A program made the translations under genes and the position numbers. Positions 1 to 6,877 of a DNA stretch of 8,223 nt are shown piece after piece. Each line of letters opens with the position of its first letter. The first letter of the stretch is position 1. The stretch is from positions 66,038 to 74,260 of the forward strand of contig DKGY01000038.1 of NCBI GenBank assembly GCA_002453475.1. The letters are read 5' to 3'. The notes below the pieces were generated by a model. That model searched no databases. It worked only from the letters and a program-made list of their open reading frames with translations, and had not been told where the DNA came from. The stretch comes from Clostridium sp. UBA6758. Its GTDB lineage: Bacteria > Bacillota > Clostridia > Clostridiales > Clostridiaceae.

Positions 1-1290
1 ATTTTCATATTAATGAAGATGCAAATTACTATTAGAAATCACGAAAATCTTATATATAAAGGAGTTAGTATTAATAAAATAGATGTTTCACTTTTAAGTA
101 AAGAAGAAGCTATATTTAAAATAAGTAAAGATTTAACGGATATTAATGTAAATAGAAATGTAAAAGTTCAAATTGATGAAAAAAGCTATGAAATATCTTT
201 TAGTGAATTAGGTGTTCGTGAGAATGTAGAAGAGATAGTTGATATGGCACTACTTTATGGAAAGAAAGATAATTTTGTAGATAGATATAAGAATGCTAAT
301 AAAGGTATAGATAGGGAATTTTATACAGTGACAAGTCTAGATGCAGAAGGCTTTAACAAGTTTTTAAAGATTATAGAAAAAGAACAAAATAAATCACCGG
401 TAAATGCAACCATAGATCATGAGTGGAGTGGATTTCTTATAACACCCCATGAAATAGGTAGAAAGATAAATGGAGATGCATTAAATAAGAGTATTATAGA
501 AGCAGTAGATAATAGTTTAGATGATAGTGATATTATTGTAAATGTGGATTTTAATAAAGTATATCCTAAAATTCTGGAAGATGATTTAAAAAGTATAAAT
601 ACTAAGATAGCATCTTATACAACTAGTTTTACAAATTCTAGCTTTGGTAGATGTAGAAATATTGAAATGGCAGCTAAGTATATAGATAATACAGTAGTTA
701 TGCCGGGAGATGAATTTAGTTTCAATAGAGTTGTAGGAGCAACTACTCCAGGAAAAGGTTTTGAATATGCAAAGGTAATTAAAAATGGAACCTTTATAGA
801 TGAAATTGGAGGAGGGGTATGTCAAGTTTCTTCAACTTTATATAATGCAGTATTAAAAAGTAATTTATATATAACTGAAAGGAAAAATCATAGTAAGATA
901 ATATCCTATGTTCCAATGGGGCAGGATGCTATGATAGCCTATGGAGCTTCAGATTTCAAGTTTAAAAATAACTATAGTTTTCCTATTTTGATTGAAGTTA
1001 TTGTTCAAAATAAAGAAATAACTTTTAATATATTTTCTAATGAAAAAGAGCGAGATCCACACTATGAAATAAAAAGTGAAATTGCGAAGGAAATCAAGCC
1101 TAAAAAAGAAATAATTTATGATTATAGTTTAGCTGAGGGAGAAATAGTAATAGAGCAAAATGGCAAAAGTGGTTATATAGTGAATACCTATAGAATTAGA
1201 TATGAAGGTGGTAAAGTAGTAGATAAAATTCTAGTTGGTGAAAGTATATATGCAGGTAAAAATACTATTGTTAGAATGGGAAAAGACTAA
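1..1290 (+). CDS. VanW-family envelope protein with C-terminal G5-like domain (5' end cut by window)
   Basis: The reading frame is open to base 1 (codons for I-F-I-L precede the first ATG at 13), so the gene very probably starts upstream. Family members normally begin with a membrane anchor or signal peptide, which is missing here. Numbering from the ATG at 13 (425 residues), residues about 15-190 resemble the paired peptidoglycan-binding-type repeats that precede VanW domains, beginning with the typical Y-K-G-V-S-I-N-K-I-D segment. The VanW domain spans about 202-330. It shows PGDEFSFN (231-238), the hallmark GGGVCQVSSTLYNA (267-280, C270) and the ERKNHS...YVPMGQDA stretch (289-306). Residues about 365-423 resemble a G5 domain (E-G-E..., G-Y-I-V-N, final Y-x(6)-I-V-R-M-G). 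VanW proteins are expected to act outside the membrane at the cell wall, but their biochemical role is not established. The gene is followed directly by a terminator, so it is not co-transcribed with the next gene. The family call is firm; the function is open. Confidence 0.9.
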   Translation: MFILMKMQITIRNHENLIYKGVSINKIDVSLLSKEEAIFKISKDLTDINVNRNVKVQIDEKSYEISFSELGVRENVEEIVDMALLYGKKDNFVDRYKNANKGIDREFYTVTSLDAEGFNKFLKIIEKEQNKSPVNATIDHEWSGFLITPHEIGRKINGDALNKSIIEAVDNSLDDSDIIVNVDFNKVYPKILEDDLKSINTKIASYTTSFTNSSFGRCRNIEMAAKYIDNTVVMPGDEFSFNRVVGATTPGKGFEYAKVIKNGTFIDEIGGGVCQVSSTLYNAVLKSNLYITERKNHSKIISYVPMGQDAMIAYGASDFKFKNNYSFPILIEVIVQNKEITFNIFSNEKERDPHYEIKSEIAKEIKPKKEIIYDYSLAEGEIVIEQNGKSGYIVNTYRIRYEGGKVVDKILVGESIYAGKNTIVRMGKD

Positions 1291-1342
1291 AATTATTACC
1301 CAGATATAGGCATAGAATGTCTATATCTGGGTAATAATTTTT
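1289..1342 (+). terminator. Long intrinsic terminator after the VanW gene
   Basis: A perfect inverted repeat has its left arm at 1289-1309 and its right arm at 1321-1341, giving 21 base pairs. A G-U pair (1310/1320) and three further pairs (1311-1313 with 1317-1319) can extend it to a 3-base loop at 1314-1316. The core is TTACCCAGATATAG and its complement, and the right arm runs into TTTTT at 1338-1342. The last two bases of the VanW stop codon lie in the stem. Because the arms end in A-runs on the left and T-runs on the right, weak termination in the minus direction is also possible, but no minus-strand gene needs it. Confidence 0.88.
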
Positions 1343-1370
1343 AAAAAATTCAAAAAATTAAGAGGTTTTT

Positions 1371-1398
1371 TTGATAATGGTACCGAAATAGTAAGAAT
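1371..1398 (+). promoter_or_regulatory. Tentative promoter for the MoxR-DUF58-TgpA-HAD operon
   Basis: TTGATA (1371-1376, one mismatch to the sigma-A -35 box) is followed after 16 bases by AAGAAT (1393-1398, four of six matches to TATAAT). This is a weak -10 box. It sits between a strong terminator and the first gene, where a promoter is needed. Transcription would start near 1405 and leave a leader of about 24 bases before the ATG at 1429. A better-looking TAAAAT at 1398-1403 is 21 bases from the -35, which is too far. Confidence 0.35.
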
Positions 1399-1416
1399 AA
1401 AATAATGGACAAAATT

Positions 1417-1421
1417 GGAGG
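1417..1421 (+). promoter_or_regulatory. Ribosome binding site that decides the MoxR start
   Basis: GGAGG lies 7 bases before the ATG at 1429. An in-frame ATG at 1405 is preceded only by A/T-rich sequence with no Shine-Dalgarno match, and it falls about at the predicted transcription start. The start at 1429 is therefore preferred. Confidence 0.85.
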
Positions 1422-1428
1422 ATTTGGA

Positions 1429-2385
1429 ATGGGAAGTAATGTAGAACTTATAGAAAATATTGTAGCTAATATAGAAAAAGTTATAGTTGGAAAACGAAAA
1501 GAGATTTATGATATCATGAAAGGTATGATTTCGGGAGGTCATATTTTAATAGAGGATGTACCAGGAGTTGGGAAGACAACATTGATAAAAGCCATAAAAG
1601 AAAGCTTGAGTTTATCATACAGTAGAATTCAATTTACTCCTGACTTACTTCCGTCAGATATTACTGGTATTTCAATTTATAATGCTGGTACAGGAAAATT
1701 TATTTTTAATAAGGGACCTATATTTTCAAATATAGTTTTAGCGGATGAGATTAATAGAACATCACCTAAAACACAGTCTGCACTATTAGAAGTAATGGAA
1801 GAAATGCAGGTTTCAGAAGGGGGAGCAACCTATGAGGTAGAGAAGCCATTTTTTATAATGGCTACAGAAAATCCTATTGAATATGAAGGGACTTTTTCTT
1901 TGCCAGAGGCCCAGCTAGATAGATTTATGATAAAAGTTCATCTTGGCTATCCAAGCAAAATGGATGAAGCATATATTTTAAATTTATATAGAAGGGAAAA
2001 TCCATTAGACGAACTAACTCCAGTTGCAACAAAGGAAGATATAATAAACATTCAACAACAGGTTAAGGAGATAAAGGTTAATGATGAAATTAATAAATAT
2101 ATAGTAAATATTATTGATGCTACAAGAAATCATAAAGAAATAGTATTAGGTGGAAGTACGAGAGCTTCTTTAGGATTGCTTAGGATTGCACAAGCTACAG
2201 CCTTAATAAAGGGTAGAAATTATGTAATACCGGAAGATGTTAAGGAAAATGTTAAATTAGTTCTTTCTCATAGGATAATACTAACCAATGGCTCTATTGC
2301 AAGGGGAATAAAGGCTGAGAATATTTTAGAAGAAATTTTAAATTTAGTAATAGCACCAAAGGTGAGAATATATGTTGAAGATTAA
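1429..2385 (+). CDS. MoxR-family AAA+ ATPase
   Basis: Encodes 318 residues from the ATG at 1429, the usual length for the family. It is a cytoplasmic ATPase of the MoxR/RavA group, thought to use ATP-driven hexameric rings as a chaperone or remodeller for partner proteins, often ones with vWA or DUF58 domains. Visible motifs are Walker A VPGVGKTT (44-51, K49), Walker B VLADEINR (103-110, D106/E107), sensor 1 ATEN (145-148), the arginine-finger segment LPEAQLDRF (158-166, R165) and sensor 2 GGSTRAS (241-247, R245; the family norm is closer to GASPRA). The C-terminal helical lid (about 180-318) carries the usual GRNYVIPEDV (262-271) and HR (281-282). All catalytic residues are intact. The stop overlaps the DUF58 gene by 14 bases, so the two are very likely translationally coupled. 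The family is certain; its client here is inferred to be the two proteins encoded next. Confidence 0.95.
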   Translation: MGSNVELIENIVANIEKVIVGKRKEIYDIMKGMISGGHILIEDVPGVGKTTLIKAIKESLSLSYSRIQFTPDLLPSDITGISIYNAGTGKFIFNKGPIFSNIVLADEINRTSPKTQSALLEVMEEMQVSEGGATYEVEKPFFIMATENPIEYEGTFSLPEAQLDRFMIKVHLGYPSKMDEAYILNLYRRENPLDELTPVATKEDIINIQQQVKEIKVNDEINKYIVNIIDATRNHKEIVLGGSTRASLGLLRIAQATALIKGRNYVIPEDVKENVKLVLSHRIILTNGSIARGIKAENILEEILNLVIAPKVRIYVED

Positions 2386-3541
2386 AAAATCCTATTTTAT
2401 ATTAACTATTCTGGCTTTTATATTTGCTCTATTTTCAGGAGGAAATTTACCCTATTCTATTTTTTATTGCCTTCTTTTAGTGTTAATTATTACAAGTATA
2501 TATATTTATTTTGTAAGAAAGAGTTTAAATATTGATGTAGTTAGCGATAAAAAGGAAATTATTGCTGGTCAAAATAATAACATTATTATAAAGGTATACA
2601 ATGATTCTATATTTCCAATATCATATATGGAAATTGAAAATTCCCTTTTAAAAGGGGTTATGAAGAAATATAGAGGGGATATTATTTCTATAAATATAAA
2701 TAGTAACAAATTTATAAAAAAAGGTATAAATATACCAATTAGAGGTGACTATAGATTAGGTAGTACAACTAGTATAGTTAGTGATATATTTGGAGTTTTT
2801 ACTTGGAAAAATTCCTATAACCATAATGAAACTATAAAGGTATATCCTAATATTTATCCCTTGAATAGTATTAAGATAAAAGGAGCTAATCTAAGAGAGT
2901 TTAATACTAAGACTGTAATGAAAGAGTTAAATAAGGGGCCTGAAAGTTTAGAAACTATCAAAAATATTAGAGAATATAGGATTGGAGATAGTTATAGAAG
3001 GATAAACTGGAAGGTTACTGCAAAGCATGGAAAATTATTTGTAAAGGAATATGAAAGTAGTGAAAGTCCACGTATACATGTTTTTCTAGACTTAAGAAAA
3101 GATCCTTTTAGTTTGGATAAAGATGGGGTAAGAGAGGAAGATGTTGTAGAGTTTTTCCTATCTCTAATAAACTATATGCAGGATAAAGGTGCTAATTCAC
3201 AAGTTATAATTATAGGAGAAAATGCTGAAGTTTTTAATATTAGTAATAAGGAACATTTAGAAGGATTAAAAACTCGTATGGTAAGTAAGTACAGTGAAGG
3301 AAGAGGTAAGTTACCTCTTTTTATGAAGAAGTTCATGTTTAATGTGAATAAGAAAAGTGCTGTTGTCATAGTAACCTATGATATGAGTAAAGAGAATATA
3401 GATTACTTTATAAGTTTATCTACAGAGGGATATCAAGTTACATTATTTTATTTAGATAAAATACCTAAGGTTAGTTATGATGATATTTCCCATATGTTAA
3501 ATAAGGGTATAAATTGTTATAGCATAGAAGAAATAAGGTGA
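2372..3541 (+). CDS. DUF58 membrane-anchored protein of the MoxR/TgpA operon
   Basis: Encodes 389 residues. The ATG at 2372 lies 6 bases after AAAGGTGA and overlaps the end of the MoxR gene. Two hydrophobic N-terminal segments (about 7-22 and 28-48) form a membrane hairpin. This is followed by a beta-rich region (about 50-165) and the DUF58 signature at about 199-228, with IREYRIGDSYRRINWK (199-214) and KLFVKEYE (221-228). The C-terminal half (about 233-389) has the alternating strand/helix pattern of a vWA-like fold. Its would-be metal site reads HVFLDLRKD (236-244) instead of the classic D-x-S-x-S, so metal binding in the integrin style is doubtful. The soluble part most likely faces the cytoplasm, where it could meet the MoxR ATPase. 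DUF58 has no established biochemical activity; a scaffold or adaptor role is inferred from the conserved gene order. Confidence 0.92.
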   Translation: MLKIKKSYFILTILAFIFALFSGGNLPYSIFYCLLLVLIITSIYIYFVRKSLNIDVVSDKKEIIAGQNNNIIIKVYNDSIFPISYMEIENSLLKGVMKKYRGDIISININSNKFIKKGINIPIRGDYRLGSTTSIVSDIFGVFTWKNSYNHNETIKVYPNIYPLNSIKIKGANLREFNTKTVMKELNKGPESLETIKNIREYRIGDSYRRINWKVTAKHGKLFVKEYESSESPRIHVFLDLRKDPFSLDKDGVREEDVVEFFLSLINYMQDKGANSQVIIIGENAEVFNISNKEHLEGLKTRMVSKYSEGRGKLPLFMKKFMFNVNKKSAVVIVTYDMSKENIDYFISLSTEGYQVTLFYLDKIPKVSYDDISHMLNKGINCYSIEEIR

Positions 3542-3545
3542 TGCC

Positions 3546-5951
3546 ATGAGAGTTATTGAAGAAAAAATATTAAAATCTTTTTTAGTTATTATAAATTTTA
3601 CAATAGTAATAAAGCTTATAGTAGATTGTTTTAAAATAGAAGAACTAAATTTTGTATTTTTAATACTACTATTTTCTATGGGTATACTAATTTACATGTT
3701 TTTTTCTAAGGTACTTAATAATACAAGAAAAAAAATAATCTTTTTTATAATTGCTTTTATTTTACTAGGGATAATCATTTATACAACTTCTGGAATATTT
3801 GTATTAAAAGAAATTGAAGTAATATCACTTAATTTAAAAAATATAAATAGCGCAGCCCTCAAGGCTAAAAATATTAATTTTGAGGAGTTTGTTCATATAT
3901 TTTCCATAACGATTCCTTTACTTATAGCTGTGCTTATAGCTATAACTCAGAAATTTAGATATACTCCTCTGGTTTTTTCTATAGGCATTTTTATAATTTT
4001 CTGGTATCAAATATTCTATAAAAATGTTATTCCTAACATTCCTTATTTTATAGGAATCGTTATTATAAACTTAGGAATAGGAGAATATATTAAAAAATGT
4101 AGGGAATATAGAGGTAGAGAAGTTAAAATAGATATTAATATAAAATACATGATTACATTAATACTCATATTTTCTCTAGTAATTCCAAGATTAATATTGA
4201 TACTACCTCAAGAATATAAAGGAAAAACTGTAAACAGTGTTACTACTTTTTTAAAAAATGAATTTGCAAGGAAAAAGGAAAACGAAAAGAATCCACCTTT
4301 GGAAGCTTTGAAGGGAAGCTTTTCAATGAAGCAAAGTGGGTATAGTGATTCATCTAAAATATTAGGAGGATCTATAGCAATAAATCATAGAGAGGTGTTT
4401 AAAGTAATTTCAGATAAACCTTATTATTTAAGAGGAAAGGCTATGGATTATTATACAGGAAGATCATGGACAAAATCTGAGGAAAAAGTAATGAGAAAAG
4501 TTGAGGTTAATGAATCTTCCAATATGCCTATGTATAAACTTATAATGCCAACAAAAGATGAAAATTTTGAAGTCGAAGAAAAAACATTAACTATAGTTCC
4601 AGGAAAGAACTTTAAAACTACTTCATATTTTACGCCTAATAATAGTAATAATATCATTAATGATAGTAAAAATCTGTTTGTAGATCTAATTCCAATATTT
4701 ATGAGTGATGTAGAGATAAAGGAACCTTACAAGGTTAGTTATATATCTTATGGTGACTTTGATAATTATCTTGAAGGAATTCAAAATTCTTTGTATAAAA
4801 AAACTCCATTGAATGAAAATTATATAATGCCTCAAAGGGAGTTTGGAGTTGATGATTATTCTTATAGAGAGAATTTAATTTCATCAATAGATACATCTAA
4901 AGGCATAGAATATGTAAATAGAGAAAGTGCTTTTTTAAATAACTTTATGCTACATTACATGAATTATCTTCAGCTTGATGCTCCGATTAATGATGAAGTA
5001 TATAAAATAGTTGATAATATACTAATTAGTGAAGCGCAAGCAAAAGAAAAGACTGTGGAGGAACTAACGACTCACGAAAAAGCCTTAGCTATAAGAAGTT
5101 ATTTGATGAAAAATTATAAGTATGTTACTAATGTGGGAGAGAATGATGAATATAGCGATTTTGTAAGTAATTTTTTACTCTTAGATAAGAAGGGATATTG
5201 TACTTATTTTGCATCTGCAACAGTAATGATGTGTAGAATTGCAGGTGTTCCAGCTAGATATGCAGAAGGATTTAAAATGTCAGATGATAAAGGAGAAGAT
5301 GGTAGTTATAAGGTAACTAATGCTGACGCTCATGCATGGGCAGAAATACTTATAAACCCATATAGAAATCAATGGGCCATAGTAGACTCAGCACCAACTC
5401 CAACTGAATATGAAGAAGCTCAAGAAGAAATTGAATTAGAAAATACACCAACGGAAAATAATCCAAACAATGAAGCTAAGAATAATAAAATTAATAAAAA
5501 TCAACCAGGATTTAATGAAGATGAAGGTGAAATGGGAGAAAATGGTGAATTCAATAAATATATAGGAGTCTATATAACTATAGGATCAGTAATTATAATA
5601 ATAACTATATTTGTTGGATTGTATAAAATTAATAAAATGAGAATAGTTAAGAATAAAAGCATAATACCTTTATATAATTATTATTTAATAAGGCTAAGGA
5701 CTCAAGGTATAGCAAAAAGTAAAAGCAGTGGAGATCTAGAATTTGTAGATTCTATAAGAGATATAGAGCTGCAAAATAGATTAACAGATATTGTAAACTT
5801 GGTCTATGATGAGTTTTATGGAGAAATATTACCAGGTGCGTTTGAAAAAAAAGAATATTTCATGTATATTGAGAATTATATTAAGGAAAGAGAAAAATGG
5901 TATAAATACATTATTAATAAGTATTTTGTATTTAATATATGGAGGTACTAA
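3546..5951 (+). CDS. TgpA-type membrane protein with extracytoplasmic transglutaminase-like domain
   Basis: Encodes 801 residues. The ATG at 3546 follows AAGGTGA, which also contains the DUF58 stop; a nearer ATG at 3541 is stopped after two codons. About seven hydrophobic spans (roughly 10-28, 33-53, 63-82, 117-135, 139-157, 162-180, 200-220) match a TgpA-type N-terminal membrane domain. An external region of about 450 residues follows. It carries a transglutaminase-like (papain-fold) core with the triad C552 (KKGYCTYFASA), H596 (NADAHAWAE) and D614 (QWAIVDSAPT). An acidic, Asn-rich low-complexity linker (about 621-670) leads to a last span (about 673-693) and a cytoplasmic tail (about 694-801) resembling DUF4129. 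The seven-plus-one span count puts the catalytic domain outside and the tail inside, if the N-terminus is inside. The domain is more likely a peptidase or an acyl-transferring enzyme at the cell surface than a true crosslinker. The Pseudomonas TgpA homologue is reported as essential; the substrate is unknown. The stop shares one base with the next start. Confidence 0.93.
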   Translation: MRVIEEKILKSFLVIINFTIVIKLIVDCFKIEELNFVFLILLFSMGILIYMFFSKVLNNTRKKIIFFIIAFILLGIIIYTTSGIFVLKEIEVISLNLKNINSAALKAKNINFEEFVHIFSITIPLLIAVLIAITQKFRYTPLVFSIGIFIIFWYQIFYKNVIPNIPYFIGIVIINLGIGEYIKKCREYRGREVKIDINIKYMITLILIFSLVIPRLILILPQEYKGKTVNSVTTFLKNEFARKKENEKNPPLEALKGSFSMKQSGYSDSSKILGGSIAINHREVFKVISDKPYYLRGKAMDYYTGRSWTKSEEKVMRKVEVNESSNMPMYKLIMPTKDENFEVEEKTLTIVPGKNFKTTSYFTPNNSNNIINDSKNLFVDLIPIFMSDVEIKEPYKVSYISYGDFDNYLEGIQNSLYKKTPLNENYIMPQREFGVDDYSYRENLISSIDTSKGIEYVNRESAFLNNFMLHYMNYLQLDAPINDEVYKIVDNILISEAQAKEKTVEELTTHEKALAIRSYLMKNYKYVTNVGENDEYSDFVSNFLLLDKKGYCTYFASATVMMCRIAGVPARYAEGFKMSDDKGEDGSYKVTNADAHAWAEILINPYRNQWAIVDSAPTPTEYEEAQEEIELENTPTENNPNNEAKNNKINKNQPGFNEDEGEMGENGEFNKYIGVYITIGSVIIIITIFVGLYKINKMRIVKNKSIIPLYNYYLIRLRTQGIAKSKSSGDLEFVDSIRDIELQNRLTDIVNLVYDEFYGEILPGAFEKKEYFMYIENYIKEREKWYKYIINKYFVFNIWRY

Positions 5952-5953
5952 TG
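5941..5953 (+). promoter_or_regulatory. RBS and TAATG stop/start overlap that set the HAD start
   Basis: GGAGG (5941-5945) lies 5 bases before the ATG at 5951. The TgpA-type stop TAA (5949-5951) shares its last base with this ATG, a typical re-initiation arrangement. The in-frame ATG at 5939 abuts the GGAGG itself and has no site of its own upstream. Confidence 0.85.
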
Positions 5954-6772
5954 AAATATAAGTTAATTTGTGTTGATATGGACGGCACATTATTAAATAA
6001 TAAAAAGAAGATATCTAAAAGAAATTTAAAGGCAATTAATGAAGCACATAATAAGGGGGCTAAATTTGTAGTTGCCACAGGAAGAATATTTGTATCAGCT
6101 AATTATTATGGAGATATAATAGGGGTAAAAACCCCTATTATAGCTTCAAATGGAGCATATATTAGAGAAAAAGACATGGATAAAGCTATATATGAAGAAT
6201 ATTTAAATAAAGAAGAGTGTAGAGTCATATTAAGGTTATTAAAAAAGCATGGTATTATGCCTCAATTTTATAGTACGGATACAATATATACAGAAGAGAT
6301 AAAGTATTCAGCATTAATATATAGTAAGGCAAATGCAACTTTGCCTAAAAATAGGCAGGTAATCATAAGAATTATAGATCGATGGGAAAAACTATTTGAA
6401 GAGAATGTAAATTTAATTAAAGTTATGGTAGTACATGAAGATAAAGAGAGAGTTATAGCTGCAAAGCAAGAGTTTTTAGAGCTAAAAAGCTTTGAAGTAG
6501 TAAGTTCTATGGATGGAAGTTTTGAGATTATGAGAAAGGGAACATCAAAGGGAGAAGCAGTAAAGAAGATATGTGAGTATTATGGAATTGATAGAGAAGA
6601 AGTAATTTGTATGGGAGATAACGAAAACGATATTTCTATGATTAAATTCGCAGGGGTAGGTGTAGCTATGGGCAATGCTGAAGAATTTGTAAAAAAACAA
6701 GCAGATTATGTGACCCTTAGCAATGAAGAGGATGGAGTTGCTAATGTCATCGAGGAGTTTATATTAAAATAA
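5951..6772 (+). CDS. Cof-type HAD-superfamily phosphatase
   Basis: Encodes 273 residues from the ATG at 5951, the standard length for Cof-type (HAD-IIB) hydrolases. These are cytoplasmic magnesium-dependent phosphatases acting on small phosphorylated metabolites such as sugar phosphates, nucleotides or cofactors. All four HAD motifs are present: motif I DMDGT (D9 nucleophile, D11 acid/base), motif II T43 in VATGR, motif III K200 in GTSKG, and motif IV GDNENDISM (222-230, D223/D227). The C2-type cap occupies about residues 85-185. The ASNGAY segment (65-70) is typical of the family. The substrate cannot be told from sequence because the cap sets specificity. The one-base overlap with the TgpA-type gene ties its expression to the envelope operon, though a link in function is only inferred. 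A perfect 12-bp hairpin lies within the coding sequence at 6115-6142. Confidence 0.93.
   Translation: MKYKLICVDMDGTLLNNKKKISKRNLKAINEAHNKGAKFVVATGRIFVSANYYGDIIGVKTPIIASNGAYIREKDMDKAIYEEYLNKEECRVILRLLKKHGIMPQFYSTDTIYTEEIKYSALIYSKANATLPKNRQVIIRIIDRWEKLFEENVNLIKVMVVHEDKERVIAAKQEFLELKSFEVVSSMDGSFEIMRKGTSKGEAVKKICEYYGIDREEVICMGDNENDISMIKFAGVGVAMGNAEEFVKKQADYVTLSNEEDGVANVIEEFILK
6115..6142 (+). repeat. Perfect 12-bp inverted repeat inside the HAD gene
   Basis: TATAATAGGGGT (6115-6126) and ACCCCTATTATA (6131-6142) are exact reverse complements around an AAAA loop. The stem falls in codons for I-I-G-V-K-T-P-I-I, just before the conserved SNG. No T-run follows on either strand, so it does not look like a terminator. 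It may be chance in coding sequence, though the GGGG/CCCC core makes it the strongest short hairpin inside any gene that I noticed here. Confidence 0.6.
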
Positions 6773-6790
6773 AATATTAGACAAAGTTTT

Positions 6791-6807
6791 TAAAGTTATA
6801 AACTTTA
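6791..6807 (+). repeat. Small AT-rich inverted repeat between the HAD and trmL genes
   Basis: TAAAGTT (6791-6797) pairs with AACTTTA (6801-6807) around a 3-base loop. An alternative left arm AAAGTTT (6783-6789) pairs with AAACTTT (6800-6806). The stem is weak and no T-run follows, so it is a poor terminator. It overlaps the -35 box of the trmL promoter, so a regulatory role is conceivable. Transcription of the upstream operon may simply read through. Confidence 0.4.
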
Positions 6808-6832
6808 CATAGAAATAGAATTGAAGTATTAT
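6804..6832 (+). promoter_or_regulatory. Sigma-A-type promoter for trmL and the DegV gene
   Basis: TTTACA (6804-6809, one mismatch to TTGACA) and TATTAT (6827-6832, one mismatch to TATAAT) are separated by exactly 17 bases. Transcription would start near 6839, giving a leader of about 39 bases to the GTG at 6878. The leader contains AGGAGG. Its position in the 105-base gap after the HAD gene fits a separate transcription unit. Confidence 0.72.
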
Positions 6833-6863
6833 ATCTTTATCAAGCCTTAATAGGTTTATTTTT

Positions 6864-6869
6864 AGGAGG
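6864..6869 (+). promoter_or_regulatory. Ribosome binding site for the GTG start of trmL
   Basis: AGGAGG lies 8 bases before the GTG at 6878. No ATG is available near the conserved N-terminal strand of the protein, so this strong site fixes the GTG as the start. Confidence 0.85.
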
Positions 6870-6877
6870 ACGTAATA

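Noticed and set aside
586..825. Minus-strand open frame of 79 codons inside the VanW gene
   Set aside because: It lies wholly opposite a conserved domain, has low-complexity content rich in S, I and Y, and has no recognisable family.
1405..1428. Upstream in-frame ATG as the MoxR start (8 extra residues)
   Set aside because: It has no Shine-Dalgarno match and sits about at the predicted transcription start, while the ATG at 1429 has GGAGG 7 bases upstream and the family-typical N-terminus.
1343..1428. Riboswitch or small RNA in the gap before the MoxR gene
   Set aside because: The gap is only 86 bases of simple A/T-rich sequence with no conserved fold or motif that I recognise.
4451..4657. 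Minus-strand open frame inside the TgpA-type gene
   Set aside because: It is short, antisense to a continuous coding region, and has no family resemblance.
5939..5950. Upstream in-frame ATG as the HAD start (4 extra residues)
   Set aside because: The GGAGG at 5941-5945 would be inside the gene. The ATG at 5951 is correctly spaced and gives the usual short N-terminus before DMDGT.
6783..6807. Hairpin after the HAD gene as an operon terminator
   Set aside because: The stem is 7 bp of almost only A-T pairs and lacks a following T-run.
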